Assembly (NCBI GenBank): GCA_902489945.1
Contig: CABUBZ010000010.1
Span: 1-41,375 of the forward strand
Source: an uncultured Collinsella sp.
GTDB lineage: Bacteria > Actinomycetota > Coriobacteriia > Coriobacteriales > Coriobacteriaceae
Length of the DNA stretch: 41,375 bases
Direction of reading: 5' to 3'
The notes under the pieces were generated by a model. It worked only from the letters and a program-made list of their open reading frames with translations, was not told the DNA's origin and ran no database searches. This document shows, in pieces, positions 17,301-25,085 of the stretch (the stretch's first letter is position 1; every line of letters starts with the position of its first letter). The position numbers and the translations under genes are program-made.

Positions 17301-17519
17301 GCCCATCAGTAGGGCGCCGGCAAACGCAAGAATACCGGTAACGGCAAATGCCAACCTACTGGGCGCCGGGGCATTGAACTCCTGAACCTCGGGATCAAAG
17401 CCGTGGTTGCGGAAGATCTGAGCGATATCCTCGGCAGCCAAGCGCTCTTCTTCGCTGCATGCCGACGTAATGCCGGTGTTCTGCAGCAGGTGGTTAATAT
17501 AGTTCTGGGTGTTCGCCAT
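14343..17519 (-). CDS. Membrane-bound M28-like peptidase homologue, split by a long acidic linker and lacking canonical ligands
   Basis: Protein of 1058 residues from the ATG at 17519 (GGAG five bases upstream). The N-terminal part resembles the start of an M28 peptidase: VVVVAHYDSPRAE with His138 and Asp140. Membrane helix pairs lie at about 55-96 and 157-207. SGAVCNKSSVAAML (218-231) matches the family segment GANDNASGVAAL, but the bridging Asp is Cys222. A linker of about 680 residues follows (about 237-915), acidic, Ala/Glu/Pro-rich and probably disordered, with four TSFE-type repeats (about 572-616) and a basic GLFGRKKK patch near 842. The fold resumes at DIWFVATGASDCDGAGMKAFL (917-937), where the usual Glu-Glu pair reads Ser-Asp, then FFINLESVGAG. 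Normal M28 domains are about 300 residues. Peptidase activity is doubtful; a scaffold role is possible. Confidence 0.75.
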   Translation of the reverse strand: MANTQNYINHLLQNTGITSACSEEERLAAEDIAQIFRNHGFDPEVQEFNAPAPSRLAFAVTGILAFAGALLMGIGGGIGLVGTLLAIAGAVLYVLERTGHPVVSRLGKTGVSQNAIAYHKASGPLASPRNRPVVVVAHYDSPRAELLAREPYASYRALIAKLLPVATVAPAAVAILRILPLPGALKVLLWIVAILASLVALANAANIISNRYILPYTSGAVCNKSSVAAMLGVMDNVAPFQGENEFPDDVPFDTYFGEQKRRAEEMARAAAEYAAAQQQNDYGNTIEYEEPTYAEDEFGQPIAPDAQTEPEQGEAFDEQIEGFEGASADETLIGAIVPEDQNQAVQAEEFNDEVPTAEPAEEPVAAEPEPKLYRNAAGNIRFGSDAIRALGMLPESCTLDYEEGEEPTFEPEPAPVVTVDDESAAVTAAVAEPEAVSAIDPAAGLDILAPAAPAQDVADESDDDYVEQPRRVSYESDTDFSAEIPAATPHADIASAFSSIGASASNFFKGALAKGKKFVDDFEEKRAAAREAAEQEAIAQQQAAEAARERAAQEFEQNETMQSVPVDAAEATTSFESQQPASADVVEATTSFEAQQHVDSTMSFDAAQFDSTITFEKQGTAIAEPLPVSDEQGDAADDDEPIDAAEIQDAAEDEAVEANPDEEQYAAAEQDDSTEVEQEEVPAVSETPETDESRPYSTQIFTMPTPSGSGATVVDAAPTQDETVDSLMAQISSQASPRPQMNVPDPASAPSPAPSSSPLASVPDPSLPSMKQTNVASRTSLFDLPDPSAQVNDPFATAQGPEPTSAPVAPPMPVASGAQPIETISAPAPAAPKPRKRGLGGLFGRKKKNEQDSMSDWLGVEDDYDAKKSGRGIGSWDNFEDDNDGWKGGAASSDGASSEDMLSAVASMGDDELLGHDIWFVATGASDCDGAGMKAFLASHRDKLRGVFFINLESVGAGRLSVVTVEGEQQLLKGDRRIMNLVSKVCKSFHVDCGALEMPYAKTDAYAALEASRRALTIAGVDGTRLACARTEDDLPHNVNPTNIATVSEVVTEVIRRS

Positions 17520-17717
17520 GTGCGCTCCACATCCATAATCCGACAAATAGGCCCAATGCATGCACATTAGAACCGTATATAGTCGAAAGTATACCCCGAG
17601 CGAGCGCAAACGACCGAATTCGGGCCATCTTAACGCCCCGAGCGGACAAGGATATAGCCTAATCTCCATATCGGACTAAAATCATGGCATCAAACCACCT
17701 TCTCATGCGAGGACTCT

Positions 17718-18740
17718 ATGACGGCAAGCGACGCGACCGCGACAATTAAAAAGGGGAATTCGGAGCCCAGTTTCGATAAAACGGCTCAGCGCATCCTCAA
17801 TCTTTTCTTTGTGCTCAACAGCTCCCCCGAACCGCTGACGACCGAGCAGATCGTCTTGGATTCTGACCTGGGATATGGCTCGGGCAACATCGACTCGGAT
17901 AAGCGCAAGTTTCGGCGCGATCGTGACAAACTGCTCGAGCGTGGCATCTTAATCAAGGAGGTTCGCCCCGCCGGTGCGCAGGAGACCGAGGAAAGCTCGT
18001 GGACAATCGACCGCGAGCACACGTTTGCAGCAGGTGGCCTCATCACCGCAGACGACGCCGACATCCTACTCAACGCCATCGACCAGACGCTAGCGGCCGG
18101 CTCTTCCACCTTTGCCGCGCCGCTTGCCGATATTCGCTCCAAAATTGCCTACCTCACCGGCAGGACGACGGCGGACGAGGCGACAATCAGCCGCTCTCCC
18201 ACCGTCGATGCGGTATGGAGCGCCTTTGCCGATCGTTGTGCACTGCGATTTTTATATCAGAACGGGCGCGGCGAGCAGAAAGAACGTACCGTCTGCGTCT
18301 ACGGCATGTTCGAGCACGAGGGCTCGGCGTACTTTTGCGGTCTCGACAATGCCACCGGCGACATCAGGACATTCCGCTGCGACCGTATCGTTCGCGCTTG
18401 GCGTCCTTCGAAGGCCTACGTCATCCCTGCGGACTTCAATCTCAACGACTATCTGTTCTTTGAATTCGATTTTGCCGACCAACCGCCCGTTGCAGCTACG
18501 TTCTCGTTCGCCCCGCAGACGCAGATCGATATGATCAACGGCCTCACGCGCGGGCGAGGTGAGCTCGCACACACCGATGCGGGATGGACCTGGACCGTTG
18601 ACGTGCGCGATCTTGAAGCCGCCGCCTCATTTTGCATGGTCCACGCCATGGACGGCATGAGGCCCATGGCCCCCAAATCGCTCAAACAGGCGTGGAACCA
18701 CCTCATCGAAAGGACGGTGCACGAGCATGCCCGTGCGTAA
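17718..18740 (+). CDS. WYL-domain transcriptional regulator, PafB-like
   Basis: Protein of 340 residues with an N-terminal winged helix-turn-helix (about 18-85, AQRILNLFFVLN to KFRRDRDKLLERGI) followed by a WYL-type ligand-binding domain and WCX extension. It looks like PafB, one of two WYL regulators that in mycobacteria form a heterodimer activating DNA-damage genes independently of LexA. The next gene, a second WYL regulator, starts 14 bases before this gene ends, as expected for a PafB-PafC pair. GAGG lies six bases before the ATG. The 198-base gap to the divergent M28-like gene should hold both promoters, but no clear -35/-10 pair was found. No proteasome genes are present in the window. 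Confidence 0.88.
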   Translation: MTASDATATIKKGNSEPSFDKTAQRILNLFFVLNSSPEPLTTEQIVLDSDLGYGSGNIDSDKRKFRRDRDKLLERGILIKEVRPAGAQETEESSWTIDREHTFAAGGLITADDADILLNAIDQTLAAGSSTFAAPLADIRSKIAYLTGRTTADEATISRSPTVDAVWSAFADRCALRFLYQNGRGEQKERTVCVYGMFEHEGSAYFCGLDNATGDIRTFRCDRIVRAWRPSKAYVIPADFNLNDYLFFEFDFADQPPVAATFSFAPQTQIDMINGLTRGRGELAHTDAGWTWTVDVRDLEAAASFCMVHAMDGMRPMAPKSLKQAWNHLIERTVHEHARA

Positions 18741-19644
18741 ACTCACCAGCGAGCAGAGGCTCTCGCGCGCCATCGACATCATGGAGGCCCTCTACGCCGC
18801 CGGCGAGAACGGCATGACTCGAAACGAGATTTGCAGTCGCTTTGACATCACGGGGGCGTCGCTCGACGAGATTCTCGAGATCGTCTCGACGCTCGCGGAC
18901 CGAGAATCGGGTGCGCGCATCATCTGCGAATGCCACGGCGAGCGTGTGGTCCTCACCGGTGACGCCGGACGTGTGCTACCGTTGCGCTTGAGTGCCGCCG
19001 AGGGCGCCGTGCTCAACCACGAACTCGAATCGTTGGGGATCGAGCCGCAGACGGCAGCTCGGATTCGACATGCCCTTCTGCCCGAAGAGCTCGGCTATAA
19101 CCAGCGCGTCTTTGACACCGTCAACCACGGGTCGCACTGGCAGCAGCTGAGCTGCGCCATTCAGGACGGTGTTCGTTGCCGTATCTCGTATCGCTCGATG
19201 GACGATGCACGGCCACGCGAGCGTCTGGTCGACCCCTTGCGCATTACGGCAAACGGCGACCAAACATATCTGATTGCCTGGGACATCGCAGTCGATGAGC
19301 AGCGCACCTATCGCATGGATAAAATCGAGGGACTCACCCTGACGGAAGACTCCGTCGTGCCTCACACACCAGACGTTGCATCCCTCCACGATTCCCTTGC
19401 CCGGACGCAGCGTAGCGCAAAGCTCTTGATGCCATTCGATATGGCGGAGCATCTGGACTGGGCCGGCATCACCCTCATCGAGCGCAGCGGGGCAGACATG
19501 GCAACGGTAACCGTGCATTACGGCTCCGAGCGTTGGCTACTGAGCCAGATAATCGCAGCGGGCGGAGCCATCCGCATCTTGGATGACCCCACCCTGTCAA
19601 AGCGTCTGTGCGATATGGCAAAAACCCTCGTCTGTCCGCTTTAG
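18727..19644 (+). CDS. WYL-domain transcriptional regulator, PafC-like
   Basis: Protein of 305 residues with an N-terminal helix-turn-helix (about 8-65, SRAIDIMEALYAAGENGMTRNEI), a WYL domain (about 140-220, CRISYRSMDDARPRERLVDPLRI and TYRMDKIEGL) and a C-terminal WCX region (VTVHYGSERWLLSQI). It overlaps its upstream partner by 14 bases, giving strong translational coupling and supporting a heterodimer. Its TAG stop overlaps the TAA stop of the convergent dinG gene by three bases, so there is no room for a terminator between them. The function is inferred from mycobacterial PafBC; the regulon here is unknown. Confidence 0.88.
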   Translation: MPVRKLTSEQRLSRAIDIMEALYAAGENGMTRNEICSRFDITGASLDEILEIVSTLADRESGARIICECHGERVVLTGDAGRVLPLRLSAAEGAVLNHELESLGIEPQTAARIRHALLPEELGYNQRVFDTVNHGSHWQQLSCAIQDGVRCRISYRSMDDARPRERLVDPLRITANGDQTYLIAWDIAVDEQRTYRMDKIEGLTLTEDSVVPHTPDVASLHDSLARTQRSAKLLMPFDMAEHLDWAGITLIERSGADMATVTVHYGSERWLLSQIIAAGGAIRILDDPTLSKRLCDMAKTLVCPL

Positions 19645-22535
19645 CGCCGCCGCTCGTGGCGTGCGCGCCACAGTTGCAGATAGTGACCGATCTGCGCCGA
19701 TTCGATGTGCTGGTAGGAGCTCGTGGGCAGCGACGTTAAGAACTTCTTCCCGTAGCCCTTCGTCACCAGGCGCGGGTCGGCCAGAATCAGCACGCCGCAA
19801 TCGGTCGACGAGCGGATAAGGCGGCCAGCCGCCTGCTTAACCTCGAGCACCGCCTCGGGCAGCGAATAGCGCGCCCAAGCGCGGTCTTCGCGCAGGTTGC
19901 GCTCGCACGAGAGCGGGTCCGTGGGGCTCGAGAACGGCAGCTTGGGAATGATGACGCAGCGCAGCGTCTCGCCGCTGGCGTCAAACCCCTCCCAGAAGGC
20001 CTTAAGCGCAAAAAGCGACGAGGTTGGCTCGTTGATAAACCGGTCGCGTAGGCGACGCGGAGATGAGTTGCGCTGCTGGCAGTTGAGCTCCAGACCCGCA
20101 CGGGCCATCTTGGGCTCAACGCGGGCGTATAGGTCCTCCATGTCGCGCCGATTGGTGAACAACGTGAGCACCGATCCGCCCATGGCAAGATGGGCGTCGA
20201 CCAGCACGCGCTCGAGCGCCGTAAGATAGCTCTCACGATCGCGCGGATCGGGGATATCGCCCGCAACGACTACGGCCATGTTCGAATCGAAGTCGTAGCT
20301 CGAGTCCAAGTGCAGCGATGAGGATGTTGAAGCACCGATGCGATCGAGGCCGACCGCATGGTTAAAGTGTTCAAAGCTTTTGGACACCGTCATGGTCGCC
20401 GAGGCAAAGATAGCCGTGTGAACCTCGGGCAGCCACTCGGTTGCCAAGGCCTCGCCAATGTCGATGCGCTCTGCGGTCATTGACTCTCCGCCGGCACGCA
20501 GCCTGCGATTGACCTGCAGCGAATACACGTAGTGCTCGTCGGTACCATCAATGATGAGTTTGAGGTTCTCGGCCAGCTCGTGCAGGCGGCGCGAGATATC
20601 ACCCAGGTCGACAACAACCTCGGGCTTGTCGGCGGCGACGGCTTGCACCAGCGCGTCGACGCTCTTGTCAGCTTGTTCCAATGCGTCGATGGCAGCGTAG
20701 GCCGACTGTAAGAAATCATGCCAGTCGTCAGATTCGCGCAGCTCGGGGCCAATCCATAGATTGGCATTGTCATAGCCCCCACGCGCACGGCGGCCGAGCT
20801 CGCGAACGCCATCGAACACGTCGGCGATTGCCATGCTCGCGCGCGCAACCGTCGACGTCGCCTTGGCAGTAAGGCCCAGATAGAGCGTAGAGCCCTCGGA
20901 GGTTGCCAAATCACGGGAAACCTGGCTTAGCGCGCCGGTGCTCGAGCCACCCAGGCGCTCAAACAGAACGCGCGATTCATCCGCCGACACCACGCGCGCC
21001 CACTGACGGCGCGCCTCGCGCTCGATGGAATGGGCCTCGTCGATTACCCAATGACGAATCGGAGGCAAAATCCTGCCCTCGGCCGCGACATTGCGGAACA
21101 GCAGGGAATGGTTGGTAACCACCACATCGGCATGCGCCGCACGACGGCGAGCGCCGTGGACCAAACATTTATCAGGAAAAAACGGGCAGAGGCGACGAGC
21201 GCACCCGCGCGAGGCCGTCGTAAAGTCGGGACGGTTGACGCTGCGCCACCGAATGCCGAGCGAGTCGAGGTCGCCATCGGCTGATTGGCAGACGTACGCC
21301 ATAATGACCGCGACCGCCGTGAGCGTGTCCGCCGGATCGCGCTTGGTGGTAATCTCGACCAGGCCGCGGCTCATGCGCTCGAGCTTGCGCAGACACGGAT
21401 AGTGGTCATATCCCTTGAGCGCGCAAAATGACAGACCACCGTCCAGTTGCTCGGCAAGTTTTGGCAGCTCATGGTACATGAGCTGGTCGGCAAGATTATT
21501 CGATTTGGTCGCAATACCAACCGTGGTGTTGTTACGGCGTGCTGCCTCGGCAAAAGGCACCAGATAGGCCATCGATTTGCCGACGCCTGTGCCTGCCTCA
21601 ATTACTCGATGAGTGCCCGTGACCAGCGCATCGCGGACCTCGAGCGCCATCGCGATCTGCTCATCACGCGGCTCGTAGGTGGGATACATGCGATTGACCA
21701 GGCCACCTGGCGCATAGTCTGCCTCAATCTCCTCACGACTCGGCATCTTGAGAACCGGCAGTTCATCGGCGTCCACCCGATCGTCGGCGCGATCGGCCTT
21801 GAGGACGTCAGCACGAGCGGCGCTGAGAGAGAAGATAGAACCAGGGTTCTGCCCTGCCATGAATGAGAAGATAGGACGATAGGACCAAGGCACGTCCGGA
21901 TGCATGTCGGCTAGGCGCGCCATGAGGCCCTGGGGCAAGTCGGTGAGCGCCACGAGCAACACGCGCCATACGCCACACAGGGCGTCGACGTCGGCATTGG
22001 CACGGTGTGATACCGAGTCGCAGCCAAACAGATCGGCCATAAAAGACAGCTTGTGCGAGGCCAGGCGCGGAAGCGCGATGCGCGACAGCGCCAGCGAATC
22101 GATCCAAATATCGCTCACGTTGACGCCGCCTTTGACCGACTCGATAAACGAGCGGTCGAACGTGGCGTTGTGTGCGATCACCGGGCAGCCACCGACAAAA
22201 TCGGCGAGAGCGGCGACGGCCTCAACCGCCGACGGGGCATCTGCCACATCGGCATTTGTAATGCTCGTGAGCTCGGTAATCTCGGCGGGAATCAGCTGCT
22301 TGGGATGCACGAAGGTATCGAAGCGGTCGATGACCTCGCGGCCCGAAAGACGGGCCGCCGAGATCTCGATCAGCTCGTTGTCCTGCACCGAAAGACCCGT
22401 GGTCTCGGTATCGAGGACAATCACATCTTCCTCGATAAGGCCGAAGGACTGCGTTTTGGCGCGGTCGGCAAGCGTGGCATAGGAGTCGATGACAAACTGC
22501 GGCGTTCCTGACGAAACCGCGTCCTCGATTAGCAT
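19641..22535 (-). CDS. dinG: DinG-type helicase fused to a DnaQ-like 3'-5' exonuclease
   Basis: Protein of 964 residues. An N-terminal DEDDh exonuclease (about 37-195) has Asp42 and Glu44 in VLDTETTGL, Asp127 in NATFDRSF, and His177 and Asp182 in HRANADVDA. A superfamily-2 XPD-like helicase follows, with Walker A GTGVGKS (315-321), the DEAH box in WVIDEAH (499-502) and motif VI near QAAGRLIRS. Four cysteines (381, 445, 450, 457) sit where the iron-sulphur cluster of E. coli DinG lies, and VVVTNHSLL follows as in that family. Both activities look intact. The fusion is usual in Firmicutes-type DinG, though several of those lack the cluster. The ATG overlaps the end of ddl by seven bases; the ribosome site is weak. 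A role in unwinding and trimming DNA repair or R-loop intermediates is inferred. Confidence 0.93.
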   Translation of the reverse strand: MLIEDAVSSGTPQFVIDSYATLADRAKTQSFGLIEEDVIVLDTETTGLSVQDNELIEISAARLSGREVIDRFDTFVHPKQLIPAEITELTSITNADVADAPSAVEAVAALADFVGGCPVIAHNATFDRSFIESVKGGVNVSDIWIDSLALSRIALPRLASHKLSFMADLFGCDSVSHRANADVDALCGVWRVLLVALTDLPQGLMARLADMHPDVPWSYRPIFSFMAGQNPGSIFSLSAARADVLKADRADDRVDADELPVLKMPSREEIEADYAPGGLVNRMYPTYEPRDEQIAMALEVRDALVTGTHRVIEAGTGVGKSMAYLVPFAEAARRNNTTVGIATKSNNLADQLMYHELPKLAEQLDGGLSFCALKGYDHYPCLRKLERMSRGLVEITTKRDPADTLTAVAVIMAYVCQSADGDLDSLGIRWRSVNRPDFTTASRGCARRLCPFFPDKCLVHGARRRAAHADVVVTNHSLLFRNVAAEGRILPPIRHWVIDEAHSIEREARRQWARVVSADESRVLFERLGGSSTGALSQVSRDLATSEGSTLYLGLTAKATSTVARASMAIADVFDGVRELGRRARGGYDNANLWIGPELRESDDWHDFLQSAYAAIDALEQADKSVDALVQAVAADKPEVVVDLGDISRRLHELAENLKLIIDGTDEHYVYSLQVNRRLRAGGESMTAERIDIGEALATEWLPEVHTAIFASATMTVSKSFEHFNHAVGLDRIGASTSSSLHLDSSYDFDSNMAVVVAGDIPDPRDRESYLTALERVLVDAHLAMGGSVLTLFTNRRDMEDLYARVEPKMARAGLELNCQQRNSSPRRLRDRFINEPTSSLFALKAFWEGFDASGETLRCVIIPKLPFSSPTDPLSCERNLREDRAWARYSLPEAVLEVKQAAGRLIRSSTDCGVLILADPRLVTKGYGKKFLTSLPTSSYQHIESAQIGHYLQLWRARHERRR

Positions 22536-23494
22536 GCAATGCCCGCTCGACGAAGGCCCATACGGATCAGGCTGTCACAGACCTGCGGGAACGTCATGTC
22601 GTCGGTGTGGCGGATCTCATCCGGATACAGCGACGTATCGGTCATGCCGGGAATGGTATTGGTCTCGAGGATAACGGGGCCGTCCTCGCTCACAATAAAG
22701 TCGCTGCGCGAGATACCCAGGCAACCGAGGGCCTTGTGAGCGGCACAGGCAAGTTCCTGAGCGCGAGCGTAATTCTCGGGTGAAATCTGTGCCGGAATGC
22801 GATGGATATCCGTAGGGTCGACATACTTCACGTCCAGATCGTAGAACTCGCAGTCCTCCGGCTTACGAATCTCGACAATCGGCAGGGCGCGCACGTCATC
22901 TTCGCCGTATACGCCGACGGTGATCTCGGTACCCTCGATGCACTTCTCGACCAGCACTTTGTCGCCGTACTCAAACGCCTTGGCGATTGCCGCGGGCAGC
23001 TCGGAGGGCTCATGGACCAGGGAAATGCCATAGCTGGAACCGTTGACGGCCGGCTTCACAAAGCAGCGCTCGCCACAAACCTCGACGATATGATCGATAT
23101 CGACTTCATCGCCCACCTCGAGCGCAAGGCCGGGGGCAATGGGAATGCCCACCTTGGCGTATAGGAGCTTAGAGACCTCCTTGTCGGCACCGCAGGCGCT
23201 GGCAAGTACGCCCGAGGCCGTGTAGGGGATACCCAGGGTCTCCATGGCACCCTGCATGGCGCCATCCTCACCGCCGGCGCCGTGCATGGCGATAAATGCC
23301 ACATCGAATCCGCCGGTCGCCATGGTTACCATAAAGTCATCAGCGGCCGTGTCAAGCAGCTCCACCGAGGTGTAGCCGGCTTCCTTCAGTGCCACCACAA
23401 CGTTCTTTCCCGAATTGAGCGAGATCTCGCGCTCGGCGGAATGACCGCCCGCCAAGACCGCTACGTGCATGTTCTCTAGGCTTTTACCCGGCAT
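22529..23494 (-). CDS. ddl: D-alanine--D-alanine ligase
   Basis: Makes the D-Ala-D-Ala dipeptide for peptidoglycan, an ATP-grasp enzyme of 321 residues. Typical blocks are VLAGGHSAEREISLNSG at the N-terminus, AMHGAGGEDGAMQG, CFVKPAVNGSSYGIS, LVEKCIEGTEITVGVYG, and the catalytic SDFIVSEDGPVILETNTIPGMT. The segment EFYDLDVKY is of the D-Ala rather than the D-lactate (vancomycin-resistance) type. AGGAGG lies nine bases before the first ATG (MPGKS), which favours this start over the Met eight codons later. It is first in a unit with dinG and divergent from rlmN. No cell-wall cluster surrounds it. Confidence 0.96.
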   Translation of the reverse strand: MPGKSLENMHVAVLAGGHSAEREISLNSGKNVVVALKEAGYTSVELLDTAADDFMVTMATGGFDVAFIAMHGAGGEDGAMQGAMETLGIPYTASGVLASACGADKEVSKLLYAKVGIPIAPGLALEVGDEVDIDHIVEVCGERCFVKPAVNGSSYGISLVHEPSELPAAIAKAFEYGDKVLVEKCIEGTEITVGVYGEDDVRALPIVEIRKPEDCEFYDLDVKYVDPTDIHRIPAQISPENYARAQELACAAHKALGCLGISRSDFIVSEDGPVILETNTIPGMTDTSLYPDEIRHTDDMTFPQVCDSLIRMGLRRAGIAC

Positions 23495-23534
23495 GGGCAG
23501 ATTCCTCCTCTATAATTTCTGCAGCTGATACCAT

Positions 23535-23564
23535 ATTGTAGCGATACCCTCTACGTTTCCCCAA
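23535..23564 (-). promoter_or_regulatory. Candidate ddl promoter
   Basis: On the minus strand -35 TTGGGG (23559-23564), 18-base spacer and -10 TACAAT (23535-23540). The -35 is imperfect. On the plus strand TATAAT at 23511-23516 may be the rlmN -10 box, but lacks a matching -35. Confidence 0.4.
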
Positions 23565-23579
23565 AATCGAAAGGCTTCC

Positions 23580-24632
23580 ATGAATCCCAGGACTAAATCT
23601 CAGGACATTCGCGACTTGAGCCAAAACGATATTCGCGAGCTCGTGGCCGAACTTGGCCAGCCCGCCTTCCGCGCGAAGCAGCTCATCGAATGGGTCTTTG
23701 AGAAGAACATTTGTTCGTTTGACGATATGACCAACCTTCCCAAGGCTTTCCGTGAGCAGCTTAAAGAGGCTTTTGCCTTTGATACGCCGACTGAACTCAC
23801 CAAGCAGGTTTCCAAAGATGGCTCGCGCAAGTATCTGCTCGAGTACCACGATGGCATTTCCGTCGAGACTGTCGGCATGCCCCGTCGTAACAAGCTTTCC
23901 GTCTGCGTTTCCACCCAGGCAGGCTGCGGCATGGGCTGTGCCTTTTGCGCTACCGGTCTCAACGGCCTCAAGCGCTCTCTGACCGCTCAAGAGATCGTCG
24001 ACCAGGTGCTTCATGTATCCAACGACTTTGGCGAGCGTGCCACAAGCGTTGTCTTCATGGGCCAGGGCGAGCCGTTTGCCAACTACGACGAGGTTCTCAA
24101 GGCATTGCGTATCCTCAACGACCCCGATGGTATCGGTATCGGCGCTCGTCACCTCACCGTCTCTACCAGCGGCGTTATTCCCGGTATTCGCAAATTTGCC
24201 GACATCCCCGAGCAGTTCACGCTTGCCGTTTCCCTGCATTCCGCCATCCAGTCGACGCGCAATAAGCTCATGCCCGGTGTTAAGAAGTACACGCTGCTTC
24301 GCCTTCACGAAGCGCTTCAGCTCTACACCGAGAAGACTGGCCGCCGCCCGACTTATGAGTATGCCATGATCGAAGGCGTCAACGATACGAATCCCGAGAT
24401 GCAGGCACTCTGCGACTTCTGCGAGGGAACGCTGTGCCACGTTAACCTGATTCAACTTAACGACATCGAGGGCAGCCCGCTCAAGCCGTCGCCGATTCAT
24501 AAGGTTGAGGATCTTCAGCGTCGTCTTGAGTCCCGTGGCATCGAGACCACGATTCGTAACTCCCGTGGTAACGATATTGACGCCGCTTGCGGACAGCTGA
24601 AACAGCGTTTCAAAGTTCAGAAGAACGCATAG
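23580..24632 (+). CDS. rlmN: Dual-specificity 23S rRNA/tRNA adenine C2-methyltransferase
   Basis: Radical-SAM enzyme of 350 residues that methylates C2 of A2503 in 23S rRNA and A37 in some tRNAs. The iron-sulphur cluster motif is CGMGCAFC (Cys116, Cys120, Cys123). The second mechanistic cysteine is Cys337 in DIDAACGQL. Also present are VSTQAGC, TVSTSGVIPGI, SLHS and LIQLN. The usual GMGEP reads GQGEP here, which is a conservative-site oddity. AAAGG lies five bases before the ATG. The gene is followed by a strong terminator, so it is monocistronic. Codon use is less GC-biased than in flanking genes to the left. Confidence 0.97.
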   Translation: MNPRTKSQDIRDLSQNDIRELVAELGQPAFRAKQLIEWVFEKNICSFDDMTNLPKAFREQLKEAFAFDTPTELTKQVSKDGSRKYLLEYHDGISVETVGMPRRNKLSVCVSTQAGCGMGCAFCATGLNGLKRSLTAQEIVDQVLHVSNDFGERATSVVFMGQGEPFANYDEVLKALRILNDPDGIGIGARHLTVSTSGVIPGIRKFADIPEQFTLAVSLHSAIQSTRNKLMPGVKKYTLLRLHEALQLYTEKTGRRPTYEYAMIEGVNDTNPEMQALCDFCEGTLCHVNLIQLNDIEGSPLKPSPIHKVEDLQRRLESRGIETTIRNSRGNDIDAACGQLKQRFKVQKNA

Positions 24633-24650
24633 GGGAGTCGCACTCCAAAA

Positions 24651-24666
24651 CGTTTCATGTGAAACA
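24651..24666 (+). other. Degenerate parS-like site after rlmN
   Basis: The sequence CGTTTCATGTGAAACA matches the parS consensus TGTTTCACGTGAAACA at 14 of 16 positions. It lies between the rlmN stop and its terminator, about 2.1 kb from the three perfect sites. Confidence 0.5.
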
Positions 24667-24669
24667 TCG

Positions 24670-24712
24670 AACGGCCCCTGTTGCAGGATATGCAACCGGG
24701 GCCGTTTCATTT
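24670..24712 (+). terminator. Rho-independent terminator of rlmN
   Basis: AACGGCCCC (24670-24678) pairs with GGGGCCGTT (24698-24706), with an inner GTTGC/GCAAC stem, followed by the U-rich TCATTTATT. Confidence 0.85.
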
Positions 24713-24762
24713 ATTGACCTCAATTTTGGACCGCTGCTAGCTTTCCCATTTTTTACGGACAA

Positions 24763-24799
24763 AATAAGCGGCCCTTGTCTCATGAATCAGACAAGGGCC
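24763..24799 (-). terminator. Terminator of the rsmG-parA-parB operon
   Basis: GGCCCTTGTCT (24770-24780) pairs perfectly with AGACAAGGGCC (24789-24799). On the minus strand it is followed by the U-rich CTTATTTTG. It lies just after the YtxH-like gene. Confidence 0.75.
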
Positions 24800-24830
24800 C
24801 CTCAAAATATGCAGGGTAATTGTTAGGTAC

Positions 24831-25085
24831 CTAATAGCCTACATTTTCCCATTGGTTGCTAACCCAACCTTGATTAATCCTTGGATTTTTCGTTACCTGA
24901 GCAGTGCGCATGGCAACATCTTCTGTCATGACATCCATTTTCTTCTTGGAAGTATCGACAATATCTTGCGCGCCACGAAGCAAACGACCTCGAAGTTCAT
25001 CGTCTGTCGCGATCTTATAGCCAGCAAAGGCACCAGCCGCGACAGTCGTCACCAATGCAATCGCAGTTAAAATCTTATTCCTCAT
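24831..25085 (-). CDS. Small YtxH-like membrane-anchored protein
   Basis: Protein of 84 residues. The N-terminal membrane helix (about 3-21, KILTAIALVTTVAAGAFAG) is followed by a charged helical region with DDELRGRLLRGAQDI, resembling YtxH-type small proteins. The start is set at ATG 25085, where AAGGAGG lies five bases upstream; a Met six codons earlier has no site. It overlaps the end of parB by 11 bases, so it is coupled to the chromosome-partition operon, though nothing in the protein links it to segregation. The family function is unknown. Confidence 0.75.
   Translation of the reverse strand: MRNKILTAIALVTTVAAGAFAGYKIATDDELRGRLLRGAQDIVDTSKKKMDVMTEDVAMRTAQVTKNPRINQGWVSNQWENVGY

Noticed and set aside
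15510..17312. Open frame of 600 codons antisense to the M28-like gene
   Set aside because: Repetitive Gly/Leu/Arg composition mirrors the Ala/Glu/Pro linker on the other strand; no plausible start signal.
17520..17669. N-terminal 50-residue extension of the M28-like protein
   Set aside because: The ATG at 17519 has GGAG at good spacing; the upstream codons overlap the divergent promoter region and have no ribosome site.
22770..22870. Vancomycin-resistance-type D-Ala-D-Lac ligase
   Set aside because: The substrate-selecting segment EFYDLDVKY is of the D-Ala-D-Ala type.
23484..24710. Open frame of 408 codons antisense to rlmN
   Set aside because: Mirror of the rlmN coding frame; rlmN has all its catalytic motifs.
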